Assembly: GCF_947331435.1 (NCBI RefSeq) | Contig: NZ_CAMZOF010000002.1 | Span: 372,001 to 436,000, forward strand | Reading direction: 5' to 3' | DNA from: Pelagibius sp. Alg239-R121 | Lineage (GTDB): Bacteria; Pseudomonadota; Alphaproteobacteria; Kiloniellales; Kiloniellaceae | Length of the DNA stretch: 64,000 nucleotides | Shown: one piece after another, positions 57,024 through 64,000 of the stretch | How the letters are laid out: every line of letters begins with the position of its first letter | How positions within the stretch are numbered: position 1 is the first letter of the stretch | The notes under the pieces: generated by a model | The model's database searches: none | The model's input: the letters and a program-made list of their open reading frames with translations, nothing else | What the model was told of the DNA's origin: nothing | Made by a program: the position numbers and the translations under genes

Positions 57024-57278
57024 TTAAGTTTGGCTGGAAACACCGTGATTGTATTTAGCGCGGGGCGTGGGCTGGCCCGCTTCCATGGATTGAGCGTGCC
57101 TTAAGGGCGTCTTTTCTTCGTGGACCTCGTCGATGATATCCTGAGCCATCTCCAGGCATTGACCACAACGCGGCCCGCTTCCCATTTCGAAATAGGCGCG
57201 CCGGGCGCAACGAACACCGCTACGGGCAACTTCGCTGATTTCAGAATCTCGATATCCGTTACAAAGACAGACGTACAT
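57024..57278 (-). CDS. bfd: Bacterioferritin-associated ferredoxin Bfd
   Basis: 84 residues. The [2Fe-2S] ligands are in exactly the positions of E. coli Bfd: C4, C6, C38 and C41. Bfd reduces bacterioferritin iron to release it. The C-terminal 20 residues are extra and low in structure. A Fur-like site lies upstream at 57413-57427, fitting induction under iron limitation. Confidence 0.92.
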   Translation of the reverse strand: MYVCLCNGYRDSEISEVARSGVRCARRAYFEMGSGPRCGQCLEMAQDIIDEVHEEKTPLRHAQSMEAGQPTPRAKYNHGVSSQT

Positions 57279-57412
57279 TCATATCTCCAAGAGAGCCCTT
57301 CGCTAAATCGCTCGTAAGGCGCTCTGCCACGTTGAACGAGAGACCGACACACATCCCATCTTGAACAAAGATGAAACGCCCAGGCTCCAGCATTCCTATA
57401 ATGTGGAAACGT

Positions 57413-57427
57413 TAAGAATGATTGTCA
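57413..57427. promoter_or_regulatory. Fur-like box upstream of bfd
   Basis: TAAGAATGATTGTCA matches the 7-1-7 Fur pattern at 11 of 14 positions. It lies about 135 bp before the bfd start, in the divergent region shared with the gene at 57603. Confidence 0.45.
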
Positions 57428-57501
57428 ATTGCATTTTTTTTAAGATTCTTTATGAGGCACTTGCCAAGGCGTCGGAAGACAAGTTTTCTATCTAAATAAT
57501 T

Positions 57502-57522
57502 TGATAATGATAATCATTCTTA
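57502..57522. promoter_or_regulatory. Fur-like box upstream of the 57603 gene
   Basis: Two overlapping 7-1-7 sites, TGATAATGATAATCA (57502-57516) and TGATAATCATTCTTA (57508-57522), give a classic Fur-like hexamer array. It lies 80 bp before the orphan gene and faces the bfd box about 80 bp away. Confidence 0.7.
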
Positions 57523-57602
57523 ATACGATACTCAAACGCCCACACCAATGCGCTTGGCATCCAAGCAATGCGGTGGGACCGACCGAACGCCGGGAGCAAA
57601 GA

Positions 57603-58127
57603 TTGCCTATTTCACAGACTGACAAAGCCGAGATGCCATGGCCCACATCCACGGCGGAGCTCGCTCCCGCCGAACAGTTCATTGTCTGGTCCTTTCGCCG
57701 CTGGGTTTCAGGCCTTAAGCAGAACACTGGAGACCAATGGAATTTCGTCTGGAATGAGTTTGCACGCCAGCTCGGCCCCCAGGACGGGCGCGATGCCCTT
57801 TCCGGTTTCGCCGGGCTGCTGAAGGCGCTGCAATGCAATGCGCGCCGGAGAATCTGCTATCATCAGCCTTGCTGTTCTTACCTTGGGGCCGATGAAGTCA
57901 GCGTCGTCTGTTTCGTCGCCGCCTGTCAAAACCGGCAACCCCTGCTGGCGCGCTCGCTTGCAGAATGGCTGATCAAGGCAGATGGCACAGGAGAGATGAT
58001 GGAAGCGGGTTTCCGCCTCGCAAACCACATGCGGAGGCACGGCTTGCTCCTTCCTCAGCGTTGCGGATCTCATAATCCTGCGTGCTCGGACACCACACCT
58101 CCAAGGGCAGCCTCTGTTCTACACTGA
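57603..58127 (+). CDS. Iron-regulated orphan protein, 174 residues
   Basis: I do not recognise a named family. Landmarks are EQFIVWSFRRWVSGLKQ, WNEFARQLGPQDGRDALSGF, RRRICYHQPCCSYLGADE and ANHMRRHGLLLPQR. Three close Cys (CxxxxCC) with a His could bind iron or a cluster. The TTG at 57603 is chosen because GGGAG lies 6 bases upstream; ATG 57633 is an alternative. The last 25 residues have little protein character. A Fur-like box lies 80 bp upstream and bfd and the haem operon are neighbours, so a role in iron limitation is likely. Confidence 0.65.
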   Translation: MPISQTDKAEMPWPTSTAELAPAEQFIVWSFRRWVSGLKQNTGDQWNFVWNEFARQLGPQDGRDALSGFAGLLKALQCNARRRICYHQPCCSYLGADEVSVVCFVAACQNRQPLLARSLAEWLIKADGTGEMMEAGFRLANHMRRHGLLLPQRCGSHNPACSDTTPPRAASVLH

Positions 58128-58535
58128 AGCATTGCGCCAATTGGAGGCCGCAGGCGAAAACATGATGATTCGCGCGAATAACGGTCCGCGCGGCTCCACC
58201 AACTGGATAAAACGCTGACAAATGAGTTCGTTTGGTGTAGGACTATCGCCAAGTCGATGAGGCGCCAGCCTTGTCGGGTGAGATCGAGGGGTGGGGCTGG
58301 TGCATAGGGCGGGTTACAACCGTCCACGCCGCCCGGCGCGCCAAACAGGGAGCGCTTAATCGAAATCTGGTCCGCGTGGGTTACACCTGCGCGGTTTTTT
58401 TTGCCTCCGAGAACGAAATACGTCGGCGTGCCCTGGTCGTGGTCACGAAAAGTCATTTGGGAAGCGCCGGAAAATCGAGCGATCCGGTCCCGTGCTGTCA
58501 TTCAGGTCGCGATCCAGATCAAGCAGGCTCGTCAG
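58128..58535. other. Intergenic region, possible gene remnant
   Basis: 408 bases between the iron-regulated orphan and tonB, which converge here. A startless frame open from 58000 to the TGA at 58216-58218 encodes a plausible protein tail (LFYTEALRQLEAAGENM, then RANNGPRGSTNWIKR). It may be the true end of a frameshifted gene or a remnant. From 58220 to 58535 nothing is supported. Confidence 0.4.
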
Positions 58536-59678
58536 TTATCGAAGCTGAAATTTCACCGGTATGACCAAATCAAGCTTGGCTTGCCGCATGTCACCCGGCA
58601 TGGCCGGCAGAGGCTGCGCCCGCTCGATCATACCGAGTGCCTCCTTATCCAGGCGCTTGTGGCCGGAACTCTCCTTGATGGAGAAGAGGGTGACCGATCC
58701 GTCGCGTGTAACAACGAAGTGCAACAAGACAACCCCCTCTTCGTTCCTGAGTTTGGAGCGGCGCGGATAACGTTTGTGTTTCTCCAACCAGGCCAGGACC
58801 TGTTTGTAATAATCACTATCGGCCCCGGGTCTGCCGCCGCCTGGAGTATTGTCACCCTGTCCGATTTCACTTTGCCCGGAATGGCCTGAACGTCCCCCCT
58901 CTCCTGCGACCTGGTTTTCGCTGGCAGTCGCATCCTGACCTTCGGCGGAGCCTTTTTTTACCTGCTCCACTGCGTCTTGCGATTTAGCGTCCTGCGTCGG
59001 CTCTGCCGCGCTGAGCGTTTTGCGCAGTTGCTTGTTCTTTCGAGGCGCGGCAACTTTCTCGGTCTTTTGCAGTGCCGGAGGTGGTATTTTTTTCTCGATC
59101 AAGGGCCGGCGTTTCGGGACGGGCGGGGCTATTGAGGCCGCCGCCTGGGTCAGATCTTCCTGGACAGGTACAACTTCTGCCGTCTGGATTTCGTCAGTGT
59201 CGGTTAGAAGCGGTTCAGAAATTGTAGAAGCGTCAGGTTCCAACTCAACCGCCTCGGCCAGCGCGGGTTGCTCGGCGGGTTCGGGTTGATGGATCTCTGG
59301 GCTATCAAGCGCCTCTTGCTCCCTTAACAGATCAGCTTCAAGTACAGGCGTAAGCTCTTCAGCGTCGATGGCTTCCGTAGACTCGAAGGCCTCGACAGCC
59401 TGCAGTTCGCTCGCAGCCACTTCCTCAGGCGCGTCAGGGTCTCCTTCTGCCGTAGCAACTTCACCCCCTGCTTCGCGTCCGGAAGGGCCGAGAGAGATCA
59501 CCGTTCCACCCTGACCGAAGTTCGCAACCCCGCTGTCTTGCTGGCCGGGCAGAAAGAAAAGCATAGCACAATGAATTGCAAACGAAACCAGGACAGCAAG
59601 ACACAAAGCGGCCAGGTGACCATCTTCGCGATCTTCAGACATCAAAGTGCCGGCGTCCTGAAATGTAAGATCGGTCAT
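58536..59678 (-). CDS. TonB-family energy transducer
   Basis: 380 residues. A short cytoplasmic start, one TM helix near 20-42 (LAALCLAVLVSFAIHC), a long Glu/Pro/Ala/Gln-rich periplasmic spacer, and a TonB C-domain (YYKQVLAWLEKHKRYPRRS, then VLLHFVVTRDGSV). It transmits proton-motive force to outer-membrane receptors. Its ATG shares a base with the hmuV stop (TGATG), so it is coupled to the haem operon and probably dedicated to its receptor. ExbBD are not in this window. Confidence 0.9.
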   Translation of the reverse strand: MTDLTFQDAGTLMSEDREDGHLAALCLAVLVSFAIHCAMLFFLPGQQDSGVANFGQGGTVISLGPSGREAGGEVATAEGDPDAPEEVAASELQAVEAFESTEAIDAEELTPVLEADLLREQEALDSPEIHQPEPAEQPALAEAVELEPDASTISEPLLTDTDEIQTAEVVPVQEDLTQAAASIAPPVPKRRPLIEKKIPPPALQKTEKVAAPRKNKQLRKTLSAAEPTQDAKSQDAVEQVKKGSAEGQDATASENQVAGEGGRSGHSGQSEIGQGDNTPGGGRPGADSDYYKQVLAWLEKHKRYPRRSKLRNEEGVVLLHFVVTRDGSVTLFSIKESSGHKRLDKEALGMIERAQPLPAMPGDMRQAKLDLVIPVKFQLR

Positions 59679-60496
59679 CAGGCAGCAACCACAAAAGGAC
59701 AGCCACGCCTCGGGTGCGCCATGACGCTCACCGGCAACTCGAACACCGTCTCGATGAGCCCCTCCGTCAGAACTTCGACGGGCTTGCCCTGAGCCACCAC
59801 CTTCCCCTCCTTCAGCATCACAATGCGGTCCGCGTACATTGCGGCTAGGTTCAGGTCGTGCAGAACCGCGACCACTCCGATCCCACGCCCGCACGCTCGC
59901 ACCGCAGCCTGAAGGGTCGCGTGCTGGTGGGAGGGATCCAAACTTGATGTTGGTTCATCCAATAGAAGAAAACGGCCACCTGTTTCTTTCACCGCTTGTT
60001 CGACCTGTCGGCCCTTCACATCAGAATCACTGAATTCTATCTGCGTTAAAACCCGTGCCAGCTGCACACGCTGACGCTCTCCGCCGGACAGCGTCGTATA
60101 GACGCGATCCACCAGATGCAGGGTTTCCGTTTCCAGCAGTGCTAAGCGCGCAATGGTCAAGTCCTTGCCCTGGTCGCTGAAGCCGGCGTGGGGCGAGCGG
60201 CCAAGCAAGACCACCTCCAGAACGCGGAAGGGAAAGGTGAGTTCCGAATGCTGCGGTAAGACCGCGCGTCTGCGGGCCAGCGCCTCGGCCGGCCAGTCCG
60301 CCATGGCCCTGCCCTCGAGAAATGCTGAGCCGGCTTGTGGCTTGAAAGCGCCCGACATAACGGAAAACAACGTCGATTTACCGGCGCCGTTGGGGCCGAC
60401 AACCGACAGCAGTTCTCCCGCAGCAACGCTAAGAGACACATCATTCAAGATATTGGACCCGCCAAGCTCAACCTTGATATTCTTGACTTCGAGCAC
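59678..60496 (-). CDS. hmuV: Haem ABC transporter ATPase HmuV
   Basis: 272 residues. Walker A GPNGAGKST, signature LSGGERQRVQLARVL, Walker B FLLLDEPTSSLD and the HDLNLAAMYADRI switch identify a siderophore/haem-type ATPase, and LPQHSELTFPF is typical of HmuV. GTG 60496 overlaps the permease stop (TAGTG) and has GGGAGG upstream; the frame extends to 60559. Confidence 0.92.
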   Translation of the reverse strand: MLEVKNIKVELGGSNILNDVSLSVAAGELLSVVGPNGAGKSTLFSVMSGAFKPQAGSAFLEGRAMADWPAEALARRRAVLPQHSELTFPFRVLEVVLLGRSPHAGFSDQGKDLTIARLALLETETLHLVDRVYTTLSGGERQRVQLARVLTQIEFSDSDVKGRQVEQAVKETGGRFLLLDEPTSSLDPSHQHATLQAAVRACGRGIGVVAVLHDLNLAAMYADRIVMLKEGKVVAQGKPVEVLTEGLIETVFELPVSVMAHPRRGCPFVVAA

Positions 60497-61665
60497 TACC
60501 AGCCTCCCTTGGAACGGGACCGCACCAGCAGCCAAAGAAAGAATGGGCCGCCGACACAACTGGTCAGGATGCCGATCGGTAGCTCGGCGGGAAGAGCAAC
60601 GGAGCGCGCGGCCAGATCGGCGAAAAGCATCAGGCTGGCACCCAGCAAAATTGAAGCCGGCAGCAGGGTCTTATGATCCGCGCCCAGTGTCAGTCGCACC
60701 AGATGCGGCACTACGAGACCAACGAAACCGATAACACCGGTAATCGCTACCGAGGCTCCCGTTGCGAGTGCAACGAGCAGAACCACCGCGCGCTTTGTCC
60801 ATTGAATCTGAAAGCCAAGGTGTTGGGCTTCACGTTCACCGAGCAGGAGCGCATTGAGATGCCTGGCAAATAGCGACAATACGATGGTTGCACCGGCAAT
60901 GAAGGGAGCGACTGTCAGGATTTTTGTCCAGGTCACGCCGCCAAGACTGCCTAACATCCAGAAATTGAGGTCGCGTAGCTGTTGATCGTTGCTCAGGAAG
61001 ATCAGCAGACCAACCCCGGCCGCCGAGATGGCATTCATGGCGACACCTGCAAGCAGCATGGTTGCGACGTCAGTTTGCCCAGCATGACTGGCAATGCGAT
61101 ACACCAGAAATGTTGAGATGAGGCCACCGCAAAAGGCGGCAAGCGGCAAGGCCAGAAACGAGAACGGCGAGGTGCCGGGGACTTGGGGTTCGAAACCAAA
61201 GAACTGGCCCAGAACTATCGCAAGACTATTGCCCAATACAATTGTTGTCGCCGCCGCCAAAGCGGCGCCGGTTGAAACACCGATCAGCCCGGGGTCCGCC
61301 AACGGATTCCGAAATAGACCCTGTAGAGCCGCCCCGGACACAGCGAGCGCGGCTCCGACCAGGATCGCCAGGCAGGCTCGAGGCAAACGGATCGCAAGCA
61401 GAACCGTCTCTTCCCGCCGGCCGAAGGCCCACAACGAGTTCTGGAACCCGGCATCATCGACGGCGTGTTCGCTTAGCAATCCCAGAGCGTGGCCAAAAAT
61501 GGCGATGATTTGAGGCAGCGATATGCCGACGGCCCCCCAGCCAACGGAAACCACGAAACCGACCAGCAACAAACCCGCAAGGGCCCAGAGAAAAAGGGTC
61601 GTCCGCTGCCGACGTCTCAGAGCGATCGTCATAACCTGGCCGGCAGCCAGACTACTAATTGCCAT
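60496..61665 (-). CDS. hmuU: Haem ABC transporter permease HmuU (FecCD family)
   Basis: 389 residues with about 10 membrane helices. RLPRACLAILVGAALAVSGAALQGLFRNPLADPGLIGVS is the FecCD family block (positions about 61290-61400), and FVGLVVPHLVRL is conserved. It imports haem across the inner membrane with HmuV. GAGGGG precedes the ATG. Confidence 0.92.
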   Translation of the reverse strand: MAISSLAAGQVMTIALRRRQRTTLFLWALAGLLLVGFVVSVGWGAVGISLPQIIAIFGHALGLLSEHAVDDAGFQNSLWAFGRREETVLLAIRLPRACLAILVGAALAVSGAALQGLFRNPLADPGLIGVSTGAALAAATTIVLGNSLAIVLGQFFGFEPQVPGTSPFSFLALPLAAFCGGLISTFLVYRIASHAGQTDVATMLLAGVAMNAISAAGVGLLIFLSNDQQLRDLNFWMLGSLGGVTWTKILTVAPFIAGATIVLSLFARHLNALLLGEREAQHLGFQIQWTKRAVVLLVALATGASVAITGVIGFVGLVVPHLVRLTLGADHKTLLPASILLGASLMLFADLAARSVALPAELPIGILTSCVGGPFFLWLLVRSRSKGGW

Positions 61666-61715
61666 AACCCCTCACACTGTTTGTCATGAACCTAACGCGG
61701 TACATATCTGGACAA

Positions 61716-62654
61716 TTACGGTTCCTTTTTCATTGCACCGGCAAAGTCCGGATGCAGCTTTGCGGCAAGCTGTTCGATCGCCAAAGGCGTACGGGGACCA
61801 AAACCAAGGAGCAGAAGGCCATCCATCGAAACGATCCGTCCATCCCGGCCCGCCGGGGTTTCGGCGATTTCTGGAACCTGCATCAGGTTTTCTGATCCGC
61901 CCAACAGGGTCAGTGAACGGTTGGTTACCAGCAACACATCTGGCGCTGCTTCAACCAGCGCTTCTGGCGACAGAGCCTTGTAGCCTTTAAAGGCATCGAC
62001 CGCGTTCACTCCACCCGCAAGTTCAATAATCCCGGCCGCCGATGTTTCATTTCCAGCCGCCAGTGGTGCTCCACCGTTACCGATGGAAAGCAAAAACAAT
62101 ACCTTCGGCCTGGTTCCGACATCGGCGACCGCTTGCTTCAAATGCTTGAGGTCGCTCTCGACCTTGCGGGATAGCGCCAGACCCTTTTCCGATACAGCCA
62201 TTGCGTCGGCAATCAGTCGAATCTTGTTCGAAATTCCCTGTGGTGTCGGGTCGTCAGGCACCAGGACGATCTGTTGGCCGGCGTCACGCAGTTGCTCGAG
62301 CACGGCGGGCGGACCGGAGTCCTCCACGGCCAGAATGAGCGAAGGCCCCATGGCCAGGATGGGTTCGGCTGCCAATTGCCTCATATAGCCGACATTCGGT
62401 AAGTCTGTAGCCTCGGCCGGAAAAAGACTGGTGGAATCGACGGCGAGAACACGATCCGCGAGTCCAAGCGCATAGACGATCTCCGTGACCGAGCCTCCGA
62501 CCGACACCACCGAGCCACTGTCTGCGATCACGAGGCTATTGCCGGTCGCATCGACCATCGGCGACTGTGCAAAGGCTACCTGGGATTGGATGGCTAGCGA
62601 AGCCGCGAACACAGCGGCAACACGCAGCCTCACAAGACTGTACAGCAAGCTCAC
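61716..62654 (-). CDS. hmuT: Periplasmic haem-binding protein HmuT
   Basis: 312 residues. The signal peptide ends near AFA-QSP. The Fe/B12 periplasmic-binding fold follows (VVSVGGSVTEIVYALGLADRV, PNVGYMRQLAAEPILAMGPSLIL). The Tyr in VGYMRQL is the usual haem ligand region. The GTG start overlaps the hmuS stop (GTGTGA). It passes haem from the receptor to HmuU. Confidence 0.9.
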   Translation of the reverse strand: MSLLYSLVRLRVAAVFAASLAIQSQVAFAQSPMVDATGNSLVIADSGSVVSVGGSVTEIVYALGLADRVLAVDSTSLFPAEATDLPNVGYMRQLAAEPILAMGPSLILAVEDSGPPAVLEQLRDAGQQIVLVPDDPTPQGISNKIRLIADAMAVSEKGLALSRKVESDLKHLKQAVADVGTRPKVLFLLSIGNGGAPLAAGNETSAAGIIELAGGVNAVDAFKGYKALSPEALVEAAPDVLLVTNRSLTLLGGSENLMQVPEIAETPAGRDGRIVSMDGLLLLGFGPRTPLAIEQLAAKLHPDFAGAMKKEP

Positions 62655-63739
62655 ACTATCTCTCCGTAGGGCTCAAAAGCGGCAATCAAGCTCCGCCAGT
62701 CATCCCGCTCCAGCTCACCGGGTTTGCGTTTGCCGAACATCCAGGCAATCTGATCATCTCTGGAATCGAAGATCTCGAGCGACGTCACGACGCCATCACG
62801 GGTCGGCTTGCGGATGACCCAGGCCGCAGCAATCGAATCCATACGCAGATGCAGGTTGAAGCCTTCGTCCAGAACGTTGAACCAGGGCCCGAAAGCCTTC
62901 AGTTTCTGCACCGGACCGGTATGAATCTGAATAACGCCCGGGTTGCCGGTAAAGATCATGAGCGGCGTGCAGGTGCTGGAGGCCGTCTCTAGAGCAGACC
63001 GGAAACTGGTGGGATCGACTCGATAGGCAAAATCTTCGCCGACCAACCTGAAAGCCTGAACACGGCCAACACCCAAGTCCTTCAGCATCGCATGAAAATC
63101 GTGCACGTCCTGCAATTCGCGCCAACGCTTGCGCAGCTCCGCGGGATCGATCTCGGGGTCAGGGCGTTCAGGCTGGCGTGCCGGTAACGCCGAGACCTCC
63201 AGTCCAGGTTCCTGATTTGGATCGAGATACTCCGCCACTAAGGCTTCATAGGCCTGCCGGTCGCTGTCCTCGCGCAAGTAGACTTTGTGCACGGCGGTTC
63301 CGTCCAGATCGAAGAACTGCAGACTGTGGCGCACTCCGCTGCGGGTCTCTTCCGTAACCGCGTAACCGCTACGCCAGTGGTCCAGGAACAGCCGAAGGTC
63401 GATATCTTCATCCAGAACGAGGCCCATGGACTTGAAGATCGAAATCTTGTCGAACACGCCGACCTTTTCGTGAACCGCATGATCGTTGCGGGTCAGCACC
63501 ATCACCTGCCCGAGGTTCGGGAAGCTCTTGATAATCTCACCCCATCGGCCCACAAGACGCCTGACATCTTCGCCACAGCGACAAGCCACCAACTCGCCTT
63601 CGGAAACGCCCAGCCGCCCGGCCGCATCCCGTGCACGCAGCTGCGGCTCCGTCGCTCTTAGGACCTGCCATCGGGTTTTGAGCTCTAACACGTCGATATC
63701 ACTGAGCTCCATTTCGTCAATGACGACAGTTTCGGTCAT
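62651..63739 (-). CDS. hmuS: Haem-degrading/trafficking protein HmuS
   Basis: 362 residues made of two repeats, each with the HmuS/ChuS fold (AAGRLGVSEGELVAC; VMVLTRNDHAVHEKVG in the first, FTGNPGVIQIHTGPVQKLKA in the second). Homologues bind cytoplasmic haem and degrade it or hand it on. It follows the outer-membrane receptor by 46 bp and is coupled to hmuT through a GTGA overlap. Confidence 0.9.
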   Translation of the reverse strand: MTETVVIDEMELSDIDVLELKTRWQVLRATEPQLRARDAAGRLGVSEGELVACRCGEDVRRLVGRWGEIIKSFPNLGQVMVLTRNDHAVHEKVGVFDKISIFKSMGLVLDEDIDLRLFLDHWRSGYAVTEETRSGVRHSLQFFDLDGTAVHKVYLREDSDRQAYEALVAEYLDPNQEPGLEVSALPARQPERPDPEIDPAELRKRWRELQDVHDFHAMLKDLGVGRVQAFRLVGEDFAYRVDPTSFRSALETASSTCTPLMIFTGNPGVIQIHTGPVQKLKAFGPWFNVLDEGFNLHLRMDSIAAAWVIRKPTRDGVVTSLEIFDSRDDQIAWMFGKRKPGELERDDWRSLIAAFEPYGEIV

Positions 63740-63785
63740 TCTGTTCTTCCTTTCGCTACAACGCTCGTTCTGAACATCTTCGTCC

Positions 63786-64000
63786 TCACCATTTCAGCGA
63801 ATAACTGACGAGGCCTTTGAAGTTACGACCCGGTTCCAGTGCGTTGGTGTTGACCCGTGCGTAGGATTTGTCGAAAACGTTATCGATCCCCAGATCGAGC
63901 CTCAGACCGCTCAACACGTCGTCGGACGGCTGCCATGAAAAGTAGATGTCGTGGACCGCGTAGCCGTCGCGCTCCTCGGCCTGCGTGTCGACCTCGTCAA
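63786..64000 (-). CDS. TonB-dependent haem receptor, C-terminal part (truncated by window edge)
   Basis: 71 codons up to the stop at 63786-63788. The sequence LRLDLGIDNVFDKSYARVN, then EPGRNFKGLVSYSLKW, is the last beta-strand region of TonB-dependent receptors with the terminal aromatic residue needed for barrel assembly. First gene of the haem operon by position. The rest, including the plug and TonB box, lies outside. Confidence 0.88.
   Translation of the reverse strand, partial: DEVDTQAEERDGYAVHDIYFSWQPSDDVLSGLRLDLGIDNVFDKSYARVNTNALEPGRNFKGLVSYSLKW

Noticed and set aside
58070-58501. Minus-strand 143-codon frame near tonB
   Set aside because: No recognised domain, and it overlaps the end of the iron-regulated orphan on the other strand.

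Overview
The window looks like chromosome of a heterotrophic alphaproteobacterium, probably of the Rhodospirillales/Kiloniellales type. This is inferred from gene families and moderately high GC, not from a marker gene. Supporting families include tcuAB, a TTC38-like TPR protein, DUF1523 and DUF6638-like proteins, an aerobic thiO-type thiamine operon, TRAP transport and an hmu haem operon.

Positions 1-4.7 kb are a decayed integration zone behind a tRNA-Ser(GGA) gene. An 18-codon integrase stub and an IS6-family transposase missing its catalytic core lie next to the tRNA, followed by an isolated gamma-glutamyltransferase, a PAS_5 protein and three small orphan genes. From 4.7 to 7.4 kb are a methyltransferase and a TPR protein. 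From 7.5 to 11 kb is a tricarballylate module: a LysR regulator (TcuR-like) divergent from tcuA-tcuB. Converging on it (11-16.8 kb) is a LacI-controlled ABC importer whose last gene is a cyclic-nucleotide/glycerophosphodiester type phosphodiesterase.

From 17.2 to 24.05 kb, six tightly packed minus-strand genes form the least explained locus: a coiled-coil protein, an orphan, an AAA+ ATPase, a DUF6638-like protein, a two-TM protein and DUF1523. Only the ATPase carries a recognised catalytic motif. It is the best candidate here for an undescribed multi-component system. A ChaN-like protein with DUF2798, a GST-like protein and a small conserved orphan follow (24.3-27.1 kb). Next come an aldo/keto reductase - Gfo/Idh/MocA - LysE operon (27.5-30.3 kb) and a TPP-riboswitch thiCOSGE operon (30.3-35.0 kb).

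From 35 to 51.7 kb is a carboxylic-acid catabolic regulon: an IclR regulator, a six-gene acyl-CoA degradation operon, a thiolase/CoA-ligase pair, and a TRAP transporter. Two promoter regions 12.4 kb apart share a block matching at 26 of 32 positions and built of 6-5-6 inverted repeats spaced 20 bp. This ties uptake, activation and beta-oxidation to one regulator. A DUF1287 protein, a small membrane protein and a secreted RNase T2 with an Asp/Gly-rich linker interrupt the set.

From 51.7 kb to the end is mostly iron biology: bacterioferritin, its ferredoxin Bfd, an orphan gene behind a Fur-like box, and a haem operon (receptor, hmuS, hmuT, hmuU, hmuV, tonB) running off the right edge. An ABC-FtsX/HlyD exporter trio is inserted between bfr and bfd. 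I saw no CRISPR array, rRNA or intact mobile element.
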